Assembly (NCBI GenBank): GCA_934447715.1
Contig: CAKSER010000005.1
Coordinates: forward strand, 1-64,000
Direction: 5' to 3'
DNA: 64,000 nucleotides
From: an uncultured Eubacteriales bacterium
GTDB lineage: Bacteria; Bacillota; Clostridia; Oscillospirales; CAG-272
Shown: positions 31,313-40,637 of the stretch, piece by piece
How the letters are laid out: the number at the start of each line of letters is the position of its first letter
How positions within the stretch are numbered: the first letter of the stretch is position 1
The notes under the pieces: model-generated
What the model was told of the DNA's origin: nothing
What the model saw: only the letters and a program-made list of their open reading frames with translations
Database searches by the model: none
Translations under genes and position numbers: made by a program

Positions 31313-31936
31313 TCACCAAGAAACATCAATAATATAGTGCGACGGATAAAGAGAATAATTGACTGAATTAACAACCCAGACTAAGCCGTTGTCTCTGACA
31401 ACCAGACTTCCTACACCTAAAAAATCAGAGTCGGTCGAGGTAAGTCTGATTGAAAAATGGCGGTCGCTCTGTTCGCCTGACGGATTGTATCTGACTGTAC
31501 GCTGATAGTAACCGGTACTTACAATACGGGAATTGTTAGCTGCAAGAGTTTCGATAATCGCGCCTGCCGTACCCGATGCCGTGTTGTTTCTTGCCCGGAC
31601 AACCAGTGTGTCAAGCGATGCAATCTCCGAAAAAATCGTGTCGGTTGCCAAGACAAATTCCGTTTCTGATCCGGTCACCTTTTCTGTAATTTCCCCTTCG
31701 TAATGCCTGAAATTGCTTCCGCCGCTGACATTTACGCTTGCGCTCGCAAATTCGGTCACATCATATGTGCCGTTTTCGGTAATCTGCTTTGTTCCTTGAG
31801 GGATAGAAAGCGTGCCGGTTATCATGTCCCCGTTTGAATCGTGCGCCGTGCAGCCCTGTAAGAGCTTATCGGCTGCTACCGTGTCGGCGGTAAGATCGAT
31901 TCCTGCGCCGTCAATTAAAATTTTGCTTGTGCCCAA
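31313..31936 (-). CDS. Phage tail/appendage protein
   Basis: 207 residues, starting at TTG 31936 right after the TGA of the preceding gene (GGGGGTGAG upstream); no ATG is available. It contains ADKLLQGCTAHDSNGDMITG and KQITENGTYDVTEFASASVN, motifs recurring in appended domains of Clostridia phage tail fibres and host surface proteins. The C-terminal part looks like a beta-sandwich. Probably a distal tail or fibre accessory component; no catalytic motif is seen. Confidence 0.6.
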   Translation of the reverse strand: MGTSKILIDGAGIDLTADTVAADKLLQGCTAHDSNGDMITGTLSIPQGTKQITENGTYDVTEFASASVNVSGGSNFRHYEGEITEKVTGSETEFVLATDTIFSEIASLDTLVVRARNNTASGTAGAIIETLAANNSRIVSTGYYQRTVRYNPSGEQSDRHFSIRLTSTDSDFLGVGSLVVRDNGLVWVVNSVNYSLYPSHYIIDVSW

Positions 31937-32584
31937 TCAGCTCACCCCCACAATGTAAAAAGATGTTGTAACGCCGTTTGTAACGATCGTGACGGTGTGC
32001 CTTGCGGCTGCGTATTCGGTTCCGCCGATCGTGATTTTGCCTTTGTTTTCCTTGTTTGTAATGTCCTGGTGCTGAGTTAAATAACCGCTGTCGTTTTCAA
32101 GCTCGCTTGTTTTTTTCGGAATGTCGGAAACGCTCGCCGCGCCGATATTTTCCCTTGCCTGAAGCTTTTGCGATTCGGTTTTTTCCTGCTTGGAATACTG
32201 TACCGGATCGGCAAGTGAAACGGCAATACCGGCAATCTGCTCCTTGTCGCTGTCGGTTAAAACGTAATCCTCGCCGTCTGCCCCCTTCGGGCCCTGTGAG
32301 CCTGTGTCTCCTTTCGGCCCCGGAGCTCCCTGCGGCCCGGTATCTCCTGCAGGACCTTGCGGACCGGTTGCACCGCGCTGTCCTTCTGGACCTGTGGCGT
32401 TTATTTCGGTATCCTTTTCACCGATGTACCAATGACCGTTTTCTCCAATGTGCGGTGTAACACCTGGAATTCCCTGCGGTCCTGCGGCACCTTGTGGTCC
32501 GGGCACACCTTCTCTGCCTCTTTCTGCCTCAATTCGGCCGTCTAGACCTTCATATCCCATTTTAAATTTTATATTCAGGTTCAT
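31937..32584 (-). CDS. Collagen-like phage tail fibre protein
   Basis: 215 residues. After a short head (MNLNIKFKMGYEGLDGRIEA) there are two blocks of Gly-X-Y triplets, about residues 27-43 and 66-100 (GPQGPAGDTGPQGAPGPKGD), giving a collagen-like triple-helical rod. Then come a helical linker (LTDSDKEQIAGIAVSLADPV) and a C-terminal globular part ending in TTSFYIVGVS. Collagen-like rods are common in trimeric tail fibres. It overlaps the upstream gene by 4 bases (ATGA). Confidence 0.8.
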   Translation of the reverse strand: MNLNIKFKMGYEGLDGRIEAERGREGVPGPQGAAGPQGIPGVTPHIGENGHWYIGEKDTEINATGPEGQRGATGPQGPAGDTGPQGAPGPKGDTGSQGPKGADGEDYVLTDSDKEQIAGIAVSLADPVQYSKQEKTESQKLQARENIGAASVSDIPKKTSELENDSGYLTQHQDITNKENKGKITIGGTEYAAARHTVTIVTNGVTTSFYIVGVS

Positions 32585-32889
32585 ATAGCCTCCTCGTTTA
32601 GAATTCTGTCAACCGATATTCTCATTATGTCACTTGGAAACACATTGTTGCCGATTTTTACTTTGACCTGTATTTCTCCCACCACGCCTTTGTTAAGTCT
32701 AAGTGTATCCTGCTGTGTAAGCTCCAGAACAAGAGAATTGCTTGTGTTGTCCGACGCCATTTCGGGAAGCTCTTTGCTTATGACCTCGATTCCGTTCTGC
32801 GCTATAGAAAAAACTGCAGCAGTTATATCTGCAACCTGTATTTCGCCCGGCATATTCAGTGTTATTTTTGGCGTTGATCCTCTGATCAT
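32581..32889 (-). CDS. Small phage structural protein upstream of the fibre
   Basis: 102 residues from ATG 32889 (GGAGGGG upstream). The open frame extends further but lacks a ribosome site. The sequence (MIRGSTPKITLNMPGEIQVA ... VGEIQVKVKIGNNVFPSDIM) is mostly beta-strand, like small baseplate or appendage adaptor proteins found just before collagen-like fibres in Clostridia phages. Exact role unknown. Confidence 0.6.
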   Translation of the reverse strand: MIRGSTPKITLNMPGEIQVADITAAVFSIAQNGIEVISKELPEMASDNTSNSLVLELTQQDTLRLNKGVVGEIQVKVKIGNNVFPSDIMRISVDRILNEEAI

Positions 32890-32903
32890 TTTCCCCTCCG
32901 TTA

Positions 32904-34718
32904 TCAGGTGTGATATATTATCTGAATAATTGTTTGTGACGTGTCGGCGGTCTTGCACATTATTTTTCCGCTCTCGTTAACATAAACATAGCCGATGCCA
33001 CCATTTGTGCTTATACACATTCCGAAAGTGCTAAAAGCCGGTCGTATATCCTCCGGAAGATTTCCGACAACCGGAGAATACTCATATGCTATAGCGCTTA
33101 ACGGCGAAAATCTAAGCTGTATATGAACAAAACCCGACGAGCTTTTGACAACCCAATTATCTCCTGAATATGACGACACAAGATTCGTTTGAAGATCTAA
33201 ATCCGTTTTTGATGTCACAACTCCGTCCGCAAAATTGACCGGCACATTAAATCTGAAATCTTCGTCACCCCAATCAAACACCGGCATTGCTCTTGAAAGC
33301 GTTGCTATAACAGATTTGGCGTCTTTACTCACACCGTATATTGCATCGCACGCCTGCATTTCAATATCGTAAGCTTTTGTATAATCCAGCCCCGTCAGCA
33401 CCCCGGAGGCAAAATAAGAACTGTCATTCAGCGTTACATTTAATGAGACATACTCCGAAAAAGTCTCCGCCCCTTTAACCTTGTATCTCGCCCTTATTGT
33501 CAACTCGTTTTGAACTGTACCGAAAGAGCCGTTATACCACACGCCGGTTGCAGAAACAGAGACTGTACCTTCGGTAATGTCCGACCAATCCGGCTGATTT
33601 TGTGCCGCTATTGTCGGCGCTCTATACGAGATCAATGTAAGACCAGGGGCAGTCGCTTTTGAGGAAAAGTTTCTTGAATCTGCTGTTTCTGCGGTTATTG
33701 GCAGAGAGTATATGACCGCATCATTAATCGTATATTGCAAACTTGCAGTTGATCCTGCAATGTTATGTGTAGTTGTTCCGTACCTAACTGTTAATCCTCG
33801 TACTGTGGCTGCGTTCTTTGCTTCGACATCGGTTGATATTTCGCATTTGCTTTCGCCCGAAACTATTGTTTTAGCGTTTCCCGTCAGTAATAAGGTGCTC
33901 GCGTTGATATCTTGTACAGAGCATGTTATGGTTGGCGAACTTGTGCTTGAATCCACATAAACGCGCATTACTTTATTGTTACTTCCGAGAAGCGTGTTTC
34001 CACTGTATGTATCACACCGTATCGTCACTGACAACGAGTTATCCTGCGGAATCAGTTCAAATAACGCTTCCGGCACCGTCCAATTATATGTTGCAGAAGA
34101 AACCTTTCTTTCAATAATTGTCCATCCGCTTTGGTAGTTTGTTTTGTAATAAAGGCTGTGACTATAAGATGTGTTATATGAGTTAATTGCGATTACACAG
34201 GTACTGCCGATATAGCTTATAGTAGGAAGCGTCACAGTGCTTTTGCGGATTATTGCATCAAGTGATGCCGTTGCAGAAACGGTTCTTGATGTATTCTGCG
34301 CCGGAACATTATTTGCACTTGAGTTCTCCGTAAACTTCCACAAACAGGATATCGGCACGGAATGCACAAGACCATCAGTGCAGTCAATATCTGTATAACC
34401 CTCGGCAATTACCGTGCCTTTTTTAAAGCTTATTCCTCCTGCGCTGAACTCCCCAAGCTCCCACGCGGCAGAAGGTTTATTTTTCCCGTCGAATACAGAG
34501 ATGCCGTTAATAGTTCCGCTGTATGTTGTAGTATGTTTATAAAACGACGACGATGCTGTACATGCAAGCACCTCTCGAACACTAACCCTGTGATTCCCTG
34601 TCGTTTCGTTCGGCTCTGTTTTTGCATATAAAATAACATAGTATTTGTAGTTTCCGCTTTTCGGAGACATTGCTGACGACATTGCTTGATATGTATATTC
34701 CGATGTAAGGTTTGCCAT
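32904..34718 (-). CDS. Phage minor structural/tip protein (DUF859-like)
   Basis: 604 residues, beta-rich with many Ser/Thr. It opens MANLTSEYTYQAMSSAMSPK; the middle has several Ig-like repeats (SYIGSTCVIAINSYNTSYSH; PTITCSVQDINASTLLLTGN). PVFDWGDEDFRFNVPVNFAD near residue 490 is a familiar segment of DUF859-type siphovirus minor structural proteins, leading to a C-terminal head that may bind the receptor. Strong ribosome site (TAGGAGGATAAG). It lies between the tail-associated lysin/tip gene and the fibre, fitting a distal tail tip or receptor-binding protein. Confidence 0.7.
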   Translation of the reverse strand: MANLTSEYTYQAMSSAMSPKSGNYKYYVILYAKTEPNETTGNHRVSVREVLACTASSSFYKHTTTYSGTINGISVFDGKNKPSAAWELGEFSAGGISFKKGTVIAEGYTDIDCTDGLVHSVPISCLWKFTENSSANNVPAQNTSRTVSATASLDAIIRKSTVTLPTISYIGSTCVIAINSYNTSYSHSLYYKTNYQSGWTIIERKVSSATYNWTVPEALFELIPQDNSLSVTIRCDTYSGNTLLGSNNKVMRVYVDSSTSSPTITCSVQDINASTLLLTGNAKTIVSGESKCEISTDVEAKNAATVRGLTVRYGTTTHNIAGSTASLQYTINDAVIYSLPITAETADSRNFSSKATAPGLTLISYRAPTIAAQNQPDWSDITEGTVSVSATGVWYNGSFGTVQNELTIRARYKVKGAETFSEYVSLNVTLNDSSYFASGVLTGLDYTKAYDIEMQACDAIYGVSKDAKSVIATLSRAMPVFDWGDEDFRFNVPVNFADGVVTSKTDLDLQTNLVSSYSGDNWVVKSSSGFVHIQLRFSPLSAIAYEYSPVVGNLPEDIRPAFSTFGMCISTNGGIGYVYVNESGKIMCKTADTSQTIIQIIYHT

Positions 34719-34719
34719 C

Positions 34720-36507
34720 TTATCCTCCTATCCAAAAGCACGCTGTCCTGCGTTTGTTTGAACTGTCTGTATAATCCTGAAGCCTTGAGTGAGTGCCAAT
34801 AACAAGAAACTGACGCGCAGTCAGATTAATCGCTTCTACTCCCTCATTATTTGCTTTAAGAATTTCTTCGCTGCCCCTTTTTACATACATTCCGGAGTTA
34901 TCAAGAAGATTTTCCATCTCGTCCCCGGATTTCTTTATACGAAGACCGTCCTCGTCAAATGTGTACCCGGTCGAAGTCTCAATGCTCTGCTTCCCGTCTA
35001 CCTTCTGCTGAACGAGAAATTCAATTGCATCCGCCGTCATTGTTGCACTGACGCGTTTTGTTATATCTCCGATTTCTCCTGCAAGACCGTTTATATCCTG
35101 CTCTGTTTTGCTTACAAACGCCTCGATCGTCTGGGCTTGCTTATTAACGCGCAAAACCGTCTGATTTATAACCCTGTCGGTTTTAGATGCTGTTGAATAG
35201 TCGGTTTTTGTTCCTTCCGGAATAACACTTTTTATTGTCTCCTGAATGCCCTGCGTAATCTCTATGTTATTACCGAGCATTATTGTTGAGTAGACACTTC
35301 CATCAAGGGTTTCCAGAGTAAACCGGTCACCTATATCGAACAGACAGCAACCGAACGATGAAATCTCACAAGGAAAGAATGTCAATCCATGTAGCGCGTT
35401 GTATATTCCGTCGATAAAATCATCTCTGTGTGTGTCCATGAGTTGATTGTTCTCTATCTTAATTTCGTGAAAGTCTGCTGCAGTCTCGTCCTGTTTGTAC
35501 AGATTGTCTTCCTGCGGAGTACGAGCAATTACAACGCTGTTTATCGGGCCATATTGATCACTTATTGCAATTGCAGACAAATTGTCAGGGGAAATCGTTT
35601 CATTTGTTTCTGTGGGGTATATTACGCTGACAGCGTCGTTTATAATGGCAATTGTTCCGCCTGCGGCTTGTGCTATCTCTGTTAAAACATCTCGATAGGT
35701 GTACTGACCGTCGTCGTATTTTTCACCATCAAGAACAACATCGCTGTTCGTGAAAGCCTTGGTTGTCAGTGTCAATCCTATCTGTGAGCATAGTTGTTCA
35801 AGAAAGCTGCCAAGCGTCACCGTCTTCGTAAAATCAGCAAATTTAACGTATGTTCTCATTGCTGATATCATCTTGTCATAGCAGATCAACTTTACCGAAC
35901 TGCTCTCGTCGCTGTATTCTGCTTCGACGACCGTAAATGTTCCGAAATCACGAGATTCTTCGTTCCTTGCCCCTATCTTTTCCACTTTAATCGTATCAAC
36001 AACAAATGTTTCAGAATCAGACATTGCCATAACAAGCGTCTCACTTATTCTGTATATGCTATAAGTAAGACCGTCTGTCCCGGTCGGAATCCCTGTAATA
36101 ACATTTGAGCTTGTAAGTAAGACCGAATACTCAACTCCGTTTGTGGTTATTCTGTAATGTTCGCCTGCCTCAAGGGCTTCGGAAATCGGCAGCGCCGCTC
36201 CGTTTTTCGGTATCGTAAAGTTAGCCCCTTCATATAGCAGAGTATCCGGCTCTGCCTCCCCCCTTACTGTGAGAGAAATGTTTAATTCATCACCCTTTAT
36301 GCTGTCACAAAAGCTTTGATCTCCGGCATTGTCGAGCTCGATCGTCGCCTCCCTCATAACCGAAGTCAGGAGGGAACCATCGGTTTCTATGTTACAGGAG
36401 GCGATATCTCCGCTCGTATATGTGGAGCTTCCGTGTGTGATTGTAACATCTATCTGCTTTCCGTATGATTCTATAAGCGGCTTAAACGCCGCTGCGTTAC
36501 TGATCAT
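34720..36507 (-). CDS. Phage tail tip / tail-associated protein (Tal/gp18-like)
   Basis: 595 residues. The N-terminal 380 residues (VTITHGSSTYTSGDIASCNI; VDTIKVEKIGARNEESRDFG; YRDVLTEIAQAAGGTIAI; IDGIYNALHGLTFFPCEI) resemble the baseplate-hub/tail-associated protein scaffold (prophage tail endopeptidase family). Then comes a helical and beta part (VNKQAQTIEAFVSKTEQDIN; ETSTGYTFDEDGLRIKKSGD) typical of phage minor structural proteins. It probably forms the tail tip to which the next two proteins attach. No peptidase motif is visible. Confidence 0.7.
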   Translation of the reverse strand: MISNAAAFKPLIESYGKQIDVTITHGSSTYTSGDIASCNIETDGSLLTSVMREATIELDNAGDQSFCDSIKGDELNISLTVRGEAEPDTLLYEGANFTIPKNGAALPISEALEAGEHYRITTNGVEYSVLLTSSNVITGIPTGTDGLTYSIYRISETLVMAMSDSETFVVDTIKVEKIGARNEESRDFGTFTVVEAEYSDESSSVKLICYDKMISAMRTYVKFADFTKTVTLGSFLEQLCSQIGLTLTTKAFTNSDVVLDGEKYDDGQYTYRDVLTEIAQAAGGTIAIINDAVSVIYPTETNETISPDNLSAIAISDQYGPINSVVIARTPQEDNLYKQDETAADFHEIKIENNQLMDTHRDDFIDGIYNALHGLTFFPCEISSFGCCLFDIGDRFTLETLDGSVYSTIMLGNNIEITQGIQETIKSVIPEGTKTDYSTASKTDRVINQTVLRVNKQAQTIEAFVSKTEQDINGLAGEIGDITKRVSATMTADAIEFLVQQKVDGKQSIETSTGYTFDEDGLRIKKSGDEMENLLDNSGMYVKRGSEEILKANNEGVEAINLTARQFLVIGTHSRLQDYTDSSNKRRTACFWIGG

Positions 36508-36508
36508 T

Positions 36509-36871
36509 TCACGTTCTCCTCTTGATCGCTATAATTGATATTTTAATCGGCTTATGGCCCATATCCTTTCCCCGTTTCAGCTCGTCCACCGCGTCACCAA
36601 AATAAAATGCTGCAGTCACGTTCTTACGCTTCTCCGTGTCATAATAGGTTACATTTGCAGAGGCAACGTTTACAAGACCAAGAAATTTGGCTGTTTCCTC
36701 TGCAGTCATCTTTCCGGTTGTGATTTCAATTTTCGGGAAAATGCCGATCAGGGTTCCTTTGTTTTCTCCCGTCATGCTTCGCCCGGTGTCGGAGCTCCAC
36801 AGCTTACAGTACGACACCTTGTATGATACCAGCTTGCTGATATCCGTATTGCCTATTTTAAGTAATGGCAT
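36509..36871 (-). CDS. Small phage tail protein (DUF6711-like)
   Basis: 120 residues. PLLKIGNTDISKLVSYKVSY, then GIFPKIEITTGKMTAEETAK, match a small protein family found directly after the tape-measure gene in A118-like siphoviruses (DUF6711 as I recall it). It would be part of the tail-tip base (distal-tail position). The ATG shares one base with the tape-measure stop (TAATG). Confidence 0.6.
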   Translation of the reverse strand: MPLLKIGNTDISKLVSYKVSYCKLWSSDTGRSMTGENKGTLIGIFPKIEITTGKMTAEETAKFLGLVNVASANVTYYDTEKRKNVTAAFYFGDAVDELKRGKDMGHKPIKISIIAIKRRT

Positions 36872-39066
36872 TAGATCCCTCCGTTTGTTACAAATTTACG
36901 TTTGTTTGACAAATCGATAACTTCTTCGGCTATCTTTTTCCCGGACAGATATATCGGAATAACGATTTTGCCGGTGGCTCCGTTTATCTTTTCGGCGAGC
37001 ATGTCCATCCATCCGGTATTCTGATCAAGCGGAAGTATTGCTTCTGCTCCTGCTTCGCCTGCAATTAACGGAACGCCTCTGCCGGGGCGATTGACAATTC
37101 CCCCGGTCGCCAATCGTGGGATTTCCGTTATATTAATTCCAAAATGTCGTCCCCCCATTCCAGGAACCCAATCAGGGATATCTACTGAAATTTTATTGAG
37201 ACCGCGAATTAATGTATTAATAATGTCAATAAAAACATTTACGACGCCCTTAAGAAAATTGAGTATAGCGTTCCATATACTCAAAAACGCATCTTTCCAC
37301 GCTTCCCATACAGCCGCCCAGTCTCCTGTCCCAATCGCGGATATTGTTTTTACAACTGCACCGATTATTTTTAGGATAGAGCCAAAAGCGCCTCCTATAG
37401 TTTGCATCACTGTTCCGACAACATCACCGACAGCAGTTAATGCCGCTGACAGTATATGGCATATTGCGCCTCCTTTTTCAAGCCACTTTCCAATTCCAGA
37501 AAAAAACTCACGGGTCTTTTCTGCAATTCTGCCAAAAAAATTTGTAATCTCGTTTCCTGCATTTGTAAGCCATGAGTGAATTTCATTTCCGTACATCAAA
37601 AAAGCAGTAAAAAGACCTGCAATTGCCGCTGCCACTAATGGAATCCAACCACCTGCAAGAATCGAAAATGCCCCACCTATTCCTAGCAATCCCGTTTCTA
37701 TCGCGGTTAATGATTCGACACTTTTTCCGTTATCAAACCAGTCCTTGAATCCCAACACTACTAAACCGACTCCGCCTGCAATCGCCCCTATTGCTCCACT
37801 AACTAAGCCAAGAGCTAACGAAAGGCCCAAGACGGCTAATGCTATTCCAGCTATTGTGCTCGCCAGATTTTTCCAGTCGAGGCCATTTTCCCAGGCGTCT
37901 ATGTACCCGTCAATTGTCGTTACAGCTCCCGATATAACAAGCGCCCACGCTGCACAAGTTTTCAACGATGCGCCGAAGCTATCAAGAATTGACCAAGTAA
38001 GAATTCCGGAAGTTATACCTGCGATCAACGGTGCGATATCCTTAATTATCTGCGCAAACTGTTCGACCTTGCTTAAGTCTATATCTGCCTGTTGGAAAAC
38101 CCCACTTACGCCTCCGCTTTCAGTACCACTAATCGATGAATTGCCGCTTATTTTTGTTATTTCGTCGAATCCGGCAAGCGTTTTTGATGCAGCAACAGCT
38201 TTTTTTGTTGCATCAGTTTGTTTTTTTAAAGCTGCGGCATTTGCTTTCGCAACAAAATCAATTCCGGTAAGCGCGAGAACAAGCGCATTAATATATGTTA
38301 TTGCAGTCGTGAGCCACCCTACTATTTTTTCAACTACCGGGCCAATTGCTGTTCCGAGCACATTCCATATAGAATTAATTTGATTTTTTAATTCTTCGTT
38401 TGAGTCAAGATACGCTGACGCAGCACGTCTTAAAACCGCAAAGGCACTTCTTATACTTAAAATGGAAAGAACTAGCCTGCCCGCTTTTTTAATGCCACGC
38501 GTAAACCCCTTTGTAAGTGCTGCTGACGTTTGTTTTGAGGCAACTTCTGCATCTTTTTCGGCTTTTGCGTATTCTCTTGCCGCCTTTGCTTTGTCTTTTT
38601 CCGCCTCTTCCGCGGCTCTTGCACCATCAACTTCCGCAAATTGAATTCTTTGAAGTTCTGCCTCCATTGATGCAATGTTTTTTTGAAGTTCTTTCACTCG
38701 TTCATTTGCTTCTTCCCATTTTTGATTTATGGGACCGAGTTCATCAGTTGCTATTTCATCTATGAACTCTCTCTGTTTTTCGCTGGTTGTATTAGCGTAC
38801 ATTGAATTATAGCTTCTTTGTACAGCGTCGCCCTCTGCTGCAAGATTGTTTTGCAATTCGAGCATTTTTTCCAACTCGCCGTTTGCCTTTTCAAGTGCAC
38901 TTTGTAGTTGCTTCGCCGACATTCCGGTAAAGGTCGTGCTTGCTTTTTTCCCCACTTCAGCAATCTTGTCGGCGGTCTTTTCAATTTTTTTTGCAAGCTT
39001 ACCAAGATCAGCTTCTGCCTGCTTTGTTTCAATTTTCGTACTTATACGAATACTTCCGTCATTCAT
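36871..39066 (-). CDS. Tail tape measure protein
   Basis: 731 residues. An N-terminal coiled-coil (KIEKTADKIAEVGKKASTTF ... ANGELEKMLELQNNLAAEG) is followed by a long stretch of hydrophobic helices (residues 340-520) and a C-terminal part with GINITEIPRLATGGIVNRPG and RGVPLIAGEAGAEAILPLD, the hallmark ending of Firmicutes tape-measure proteins. It sets tail length; 731 residues is short for the family, implying a short tail if the usual ~0.15 nm per residue holds. It overlaps the Gp15 gene by 4 bases. Confidence 0.9.
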   Translation of the reverse strand: MNDGSIRISTKIETKQAEADLGKLAKKIEKTADKIAEVGKKASTTFTGMSAKQLQSALEKANGELEKMLELQNNLAAEGDAVQRSYNSMYANTTSEKQREFIDEIATDELGPINQKWEEANERVKELQKNIASMEAELQRIQFAEVDGARAAEEAEKDKAKAAREYAKAEKDAEVASKQTSAALTKGFTRGIKKAGRLVLSILSIRSAFAVLRRAASAYLDSNEELKNQINSIWNVLGTAIGPVVEKIVGWLTTAITYINALVLALTGIDFVAKANAAALKKQTDATKKAVAASKTLAGFDEITKISGNSSISGTESGGVSGVFQQADIDLSKVEQFAQIIKDIAPLIAGITSGILTWSILDSFGASLKTCAAWALVISGAVTTIDGYIDAWENGLDWKNLASTIAGIALAVLGLSLALGLVSGAIGAIAGGVGLVVLGFKDWFDNGKSVESLTAIETGLLGIGGAFSILAGGWIPLVAAAIAGLFTAFLMYGNEIHSWLTNAGNEITNFFGRIAEKTREFFSGIGKWLEKGGAICHILSAALTAVGDVVGTVMQTIGGAFGSILKIIGAVVKTISAIGTGDWAAVWEAWKDAFLSIWNAILNFLKGVVNVFIDIINTLIRGLNKISVDIPDWVPGMGGRHFGINITEIPRLATGGIVNRPGRGVPLIAGEAGAEAILPLDQNTGWMDMLAEKINGATGKIVIPIYLSGKKIAEEVIDLSNKRKFVTNGGI

Positions 39067-39620
39067 GAATTGCCCCCTTCAAAAAGACGTTCAAATTCTG
39101 CGAGCGCATTAATTTCTTCTTTTGTATGCCGAACAGGAAGTGCCACCTCTGCCTGTGCTTTTGCAATTTTTGATCTTGCTTTGGGATCTTTTATGTCTGA
39201 AAGATCGTAATTGCGCAATTCCCTTATCCTTGATAGTGAGCTTTGTTCCGTAAGACCGGCTATAAGCTCGCAAAATTGCCAAAAGTGCATATCTGTCTTG
39301 CTCAAGTCGATTCCGTAATCACTCATAAAGCTTGAATTTATGTATTTTCGATCAAATTCAAAATCCATATCCGGCTTTTTTTCTGACTGATCTTCGTTTA
39401 TCTCTCCACACTGAAGAAAAAAACGGGCTTTTTCCAAAAAATCATTAAGAAGATTTTCCTCCGGAATAAAACCGAACAATAAGTATATGATGGCCAGCGA
39501 TCTTTCCTCATCACAAATGCTCTTGTCGTTAATTACCGAAAAGCACTTCAGACCGACCTTAAAATCGGTTTTTAACTTGTATCGTTTTCCGTCTATGTTG
39601 GCATACTCGGGATAGCTCAT
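39063..39620 (-). CDS. Phage Gp15 family protein
   Basis: 185 residues, start to end typical of bacteriophage Gp15 (PF06854): YKLKTDFKVGLKCFSVINDK, then ERSLAIIYLLFGFIPEENLL, and DMHFWQFCELIAGLTEQSSL with IRELRNYDLSDIKDPKARSK. By position between the tail chaperone and the tape measure it acts as the second tail-assembly chaperone partner. It overlaps both neighbours by 4 bases. Confidence 0.85.
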   Translation of the reverse strand: MSYPEYANIDGKRYKLKTDFKVGLKCFSVINDKSICDEERSLAIIYLLFGFIPEENLLNDFLEKARFFLQCGEINEDQSEKKPDMDFEFDRKYINSSFMSDYGIDLSKTDMHFWQFCELIAGLTEQSSLSRIRELRNYDLSDIKDPKARSKIAKAQAEVALPVRHTKEEINALAEFERLFEGGNS

Positions 39621-40072
39621 ATTTCATCATCCGGAGTGGCTCCATACTTTTCTTCAATGCGCTTACGAATATCTATGCCTCTTATCTGCATTTTTTCAAA
39701 GTGTGGCTCCATCTGATCTATAAAGTCGTTAAACATTTCAAGATAATTCTGGTCTCCGAAAATTTTCTGACTTGCACCGAACCCGGCAAATTCATCAACC
39801 GCCGCCCTCATCTTGCGGAATGTTATGCGGTATGCCTCGAGTGTGGCTTTCTCCCTTGAAGACATCATATCACCTTTCTTGACAATGTCCTCTTTCTTTC
39901 CTATTACAACAATTTGGCCTTTAAGCCATTTAACAGCGTCCTGTGCCATTTTCTGGGCTCTTTCAAACTTAAACGGCAGTTCAATATCTGTTATATCAAA
40001 TTCAATAATGTCTCCGTTATCGTTAACTTCGATTTTATAGGTGTCTTTATTTTTTACTCTGATAGATTCCAT
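39617..40072 (-). CDS. Tail assembly chaperone
   Basis: 151 residues, acidic and helical (MESIRVKNKDTYKIEVNDNG ... FKFERAQKMAQDAVKWLKGQ). It has the size and place of the tail assembly chaperone gpG equivalent, immediately before Gp15 and the tape measure. In this phage the two chaperone parts are separate overlapping genes (ATGA overlap) and no slippery frameshift site is needed. Ribosome site AGGAGGACAAA. Confidence 0.65.
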   Translation of the reverse strand: MESIRVKNKDTYKIEVNDNGDIIEFDITDIELPFKFERAQKMAQDAVKWLKGQIVVIGKKEDIVKKGDMMSSREKATLEAYRITFRKMRAAVDEFAGFGASQKIFGDQNYLEMFNDFIDQMEPHFEKMQIRGIDIRKRIEEKYGATPDDEI

Positions 40073-40122
40073 TTTGTCCTCCTAGAATCAGAGCCGGGAA
40101 AAATCCCGGCTCTATGTTTGTT

Positions 40123-40632
40123 TTATGTGTTTGCTGTAAACGAAAGAGTTCCGCCCGATATAGTTGCTGTACCGATAACCGGATCACCGTTAAGGCTGAC
40201 TGTATAAGTAATGCTCAAGGGATTGCCTGCATCTCCGCCAAATTCCTCAATCGAAATGCAGCAGTTGCATTTCTCTGCGGCGTATGTCGGTGTGCTCTCG
40301 GTTGTCGAACTGTCATAAATGTATACGAGAACAACATCTGTCTCTGCCGCTGCTCCGATTGCCCTTGCCTTGCGAAGTCCGTCCACATAATCAAATACCG
40401 CATCACCCTTGTAGCAGGTCTGCGGAGTATTAATTGACGGCGCATAGGCGTCAACAGAGTTTGTTGCGCTATCCTCGTTGATATACTGCTCTGTATTTAC
40501 TGTCGGATTATACGCGACTGTCTGCCCTGTAATACCCTTACCCATACGCGCATAACTTGCTGTGCTGCCGGGCGTTGTATTGAGAAACGCCGCAAATTCA
40601 CTTCTTTTGATTTTTACAGTTGTATTTGCCAT
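40123..40632 (-). CDS. Major tail protein
   Basis: 169 residues from ATG 40632 (MANTTVKIKRSEFAAFLNTT). The C-terminal segment ISIEEFGGDAGNPLSITYTV, followed by SLNGDPVIGTATISGGTLSF, resembles tail tube proteins of Firmicutes siphoviruses. It precedes the chaperone genes, the standard location. A small structured gap follows it (40073-40122). Confidence 0.75.
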   Translation of the reverse strand: MANTTVKIKRSEFAAFLNTTPGSTASYARMGKGITGQTVAYNPTVNTEQYINEDSATNSVDAYAPSINTPQTCYKGDAVFDYVDGLRKARAIGAAAETDVVLVYIYDSSTTESTPTYAAEKCNCCISIEEFGGDAGNPLSITYTVSLNGDPVIGTATISGGTLSFTANT

Positions 40633-40637
40633 AATGT

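Noticed and set aside
32889..32958. Upstream extension of the small structural gene before the fibre
   Set aside because: It overlaps the preceding gene and lacks a ribosome site; GGAGGGG precedes ATG 32889.
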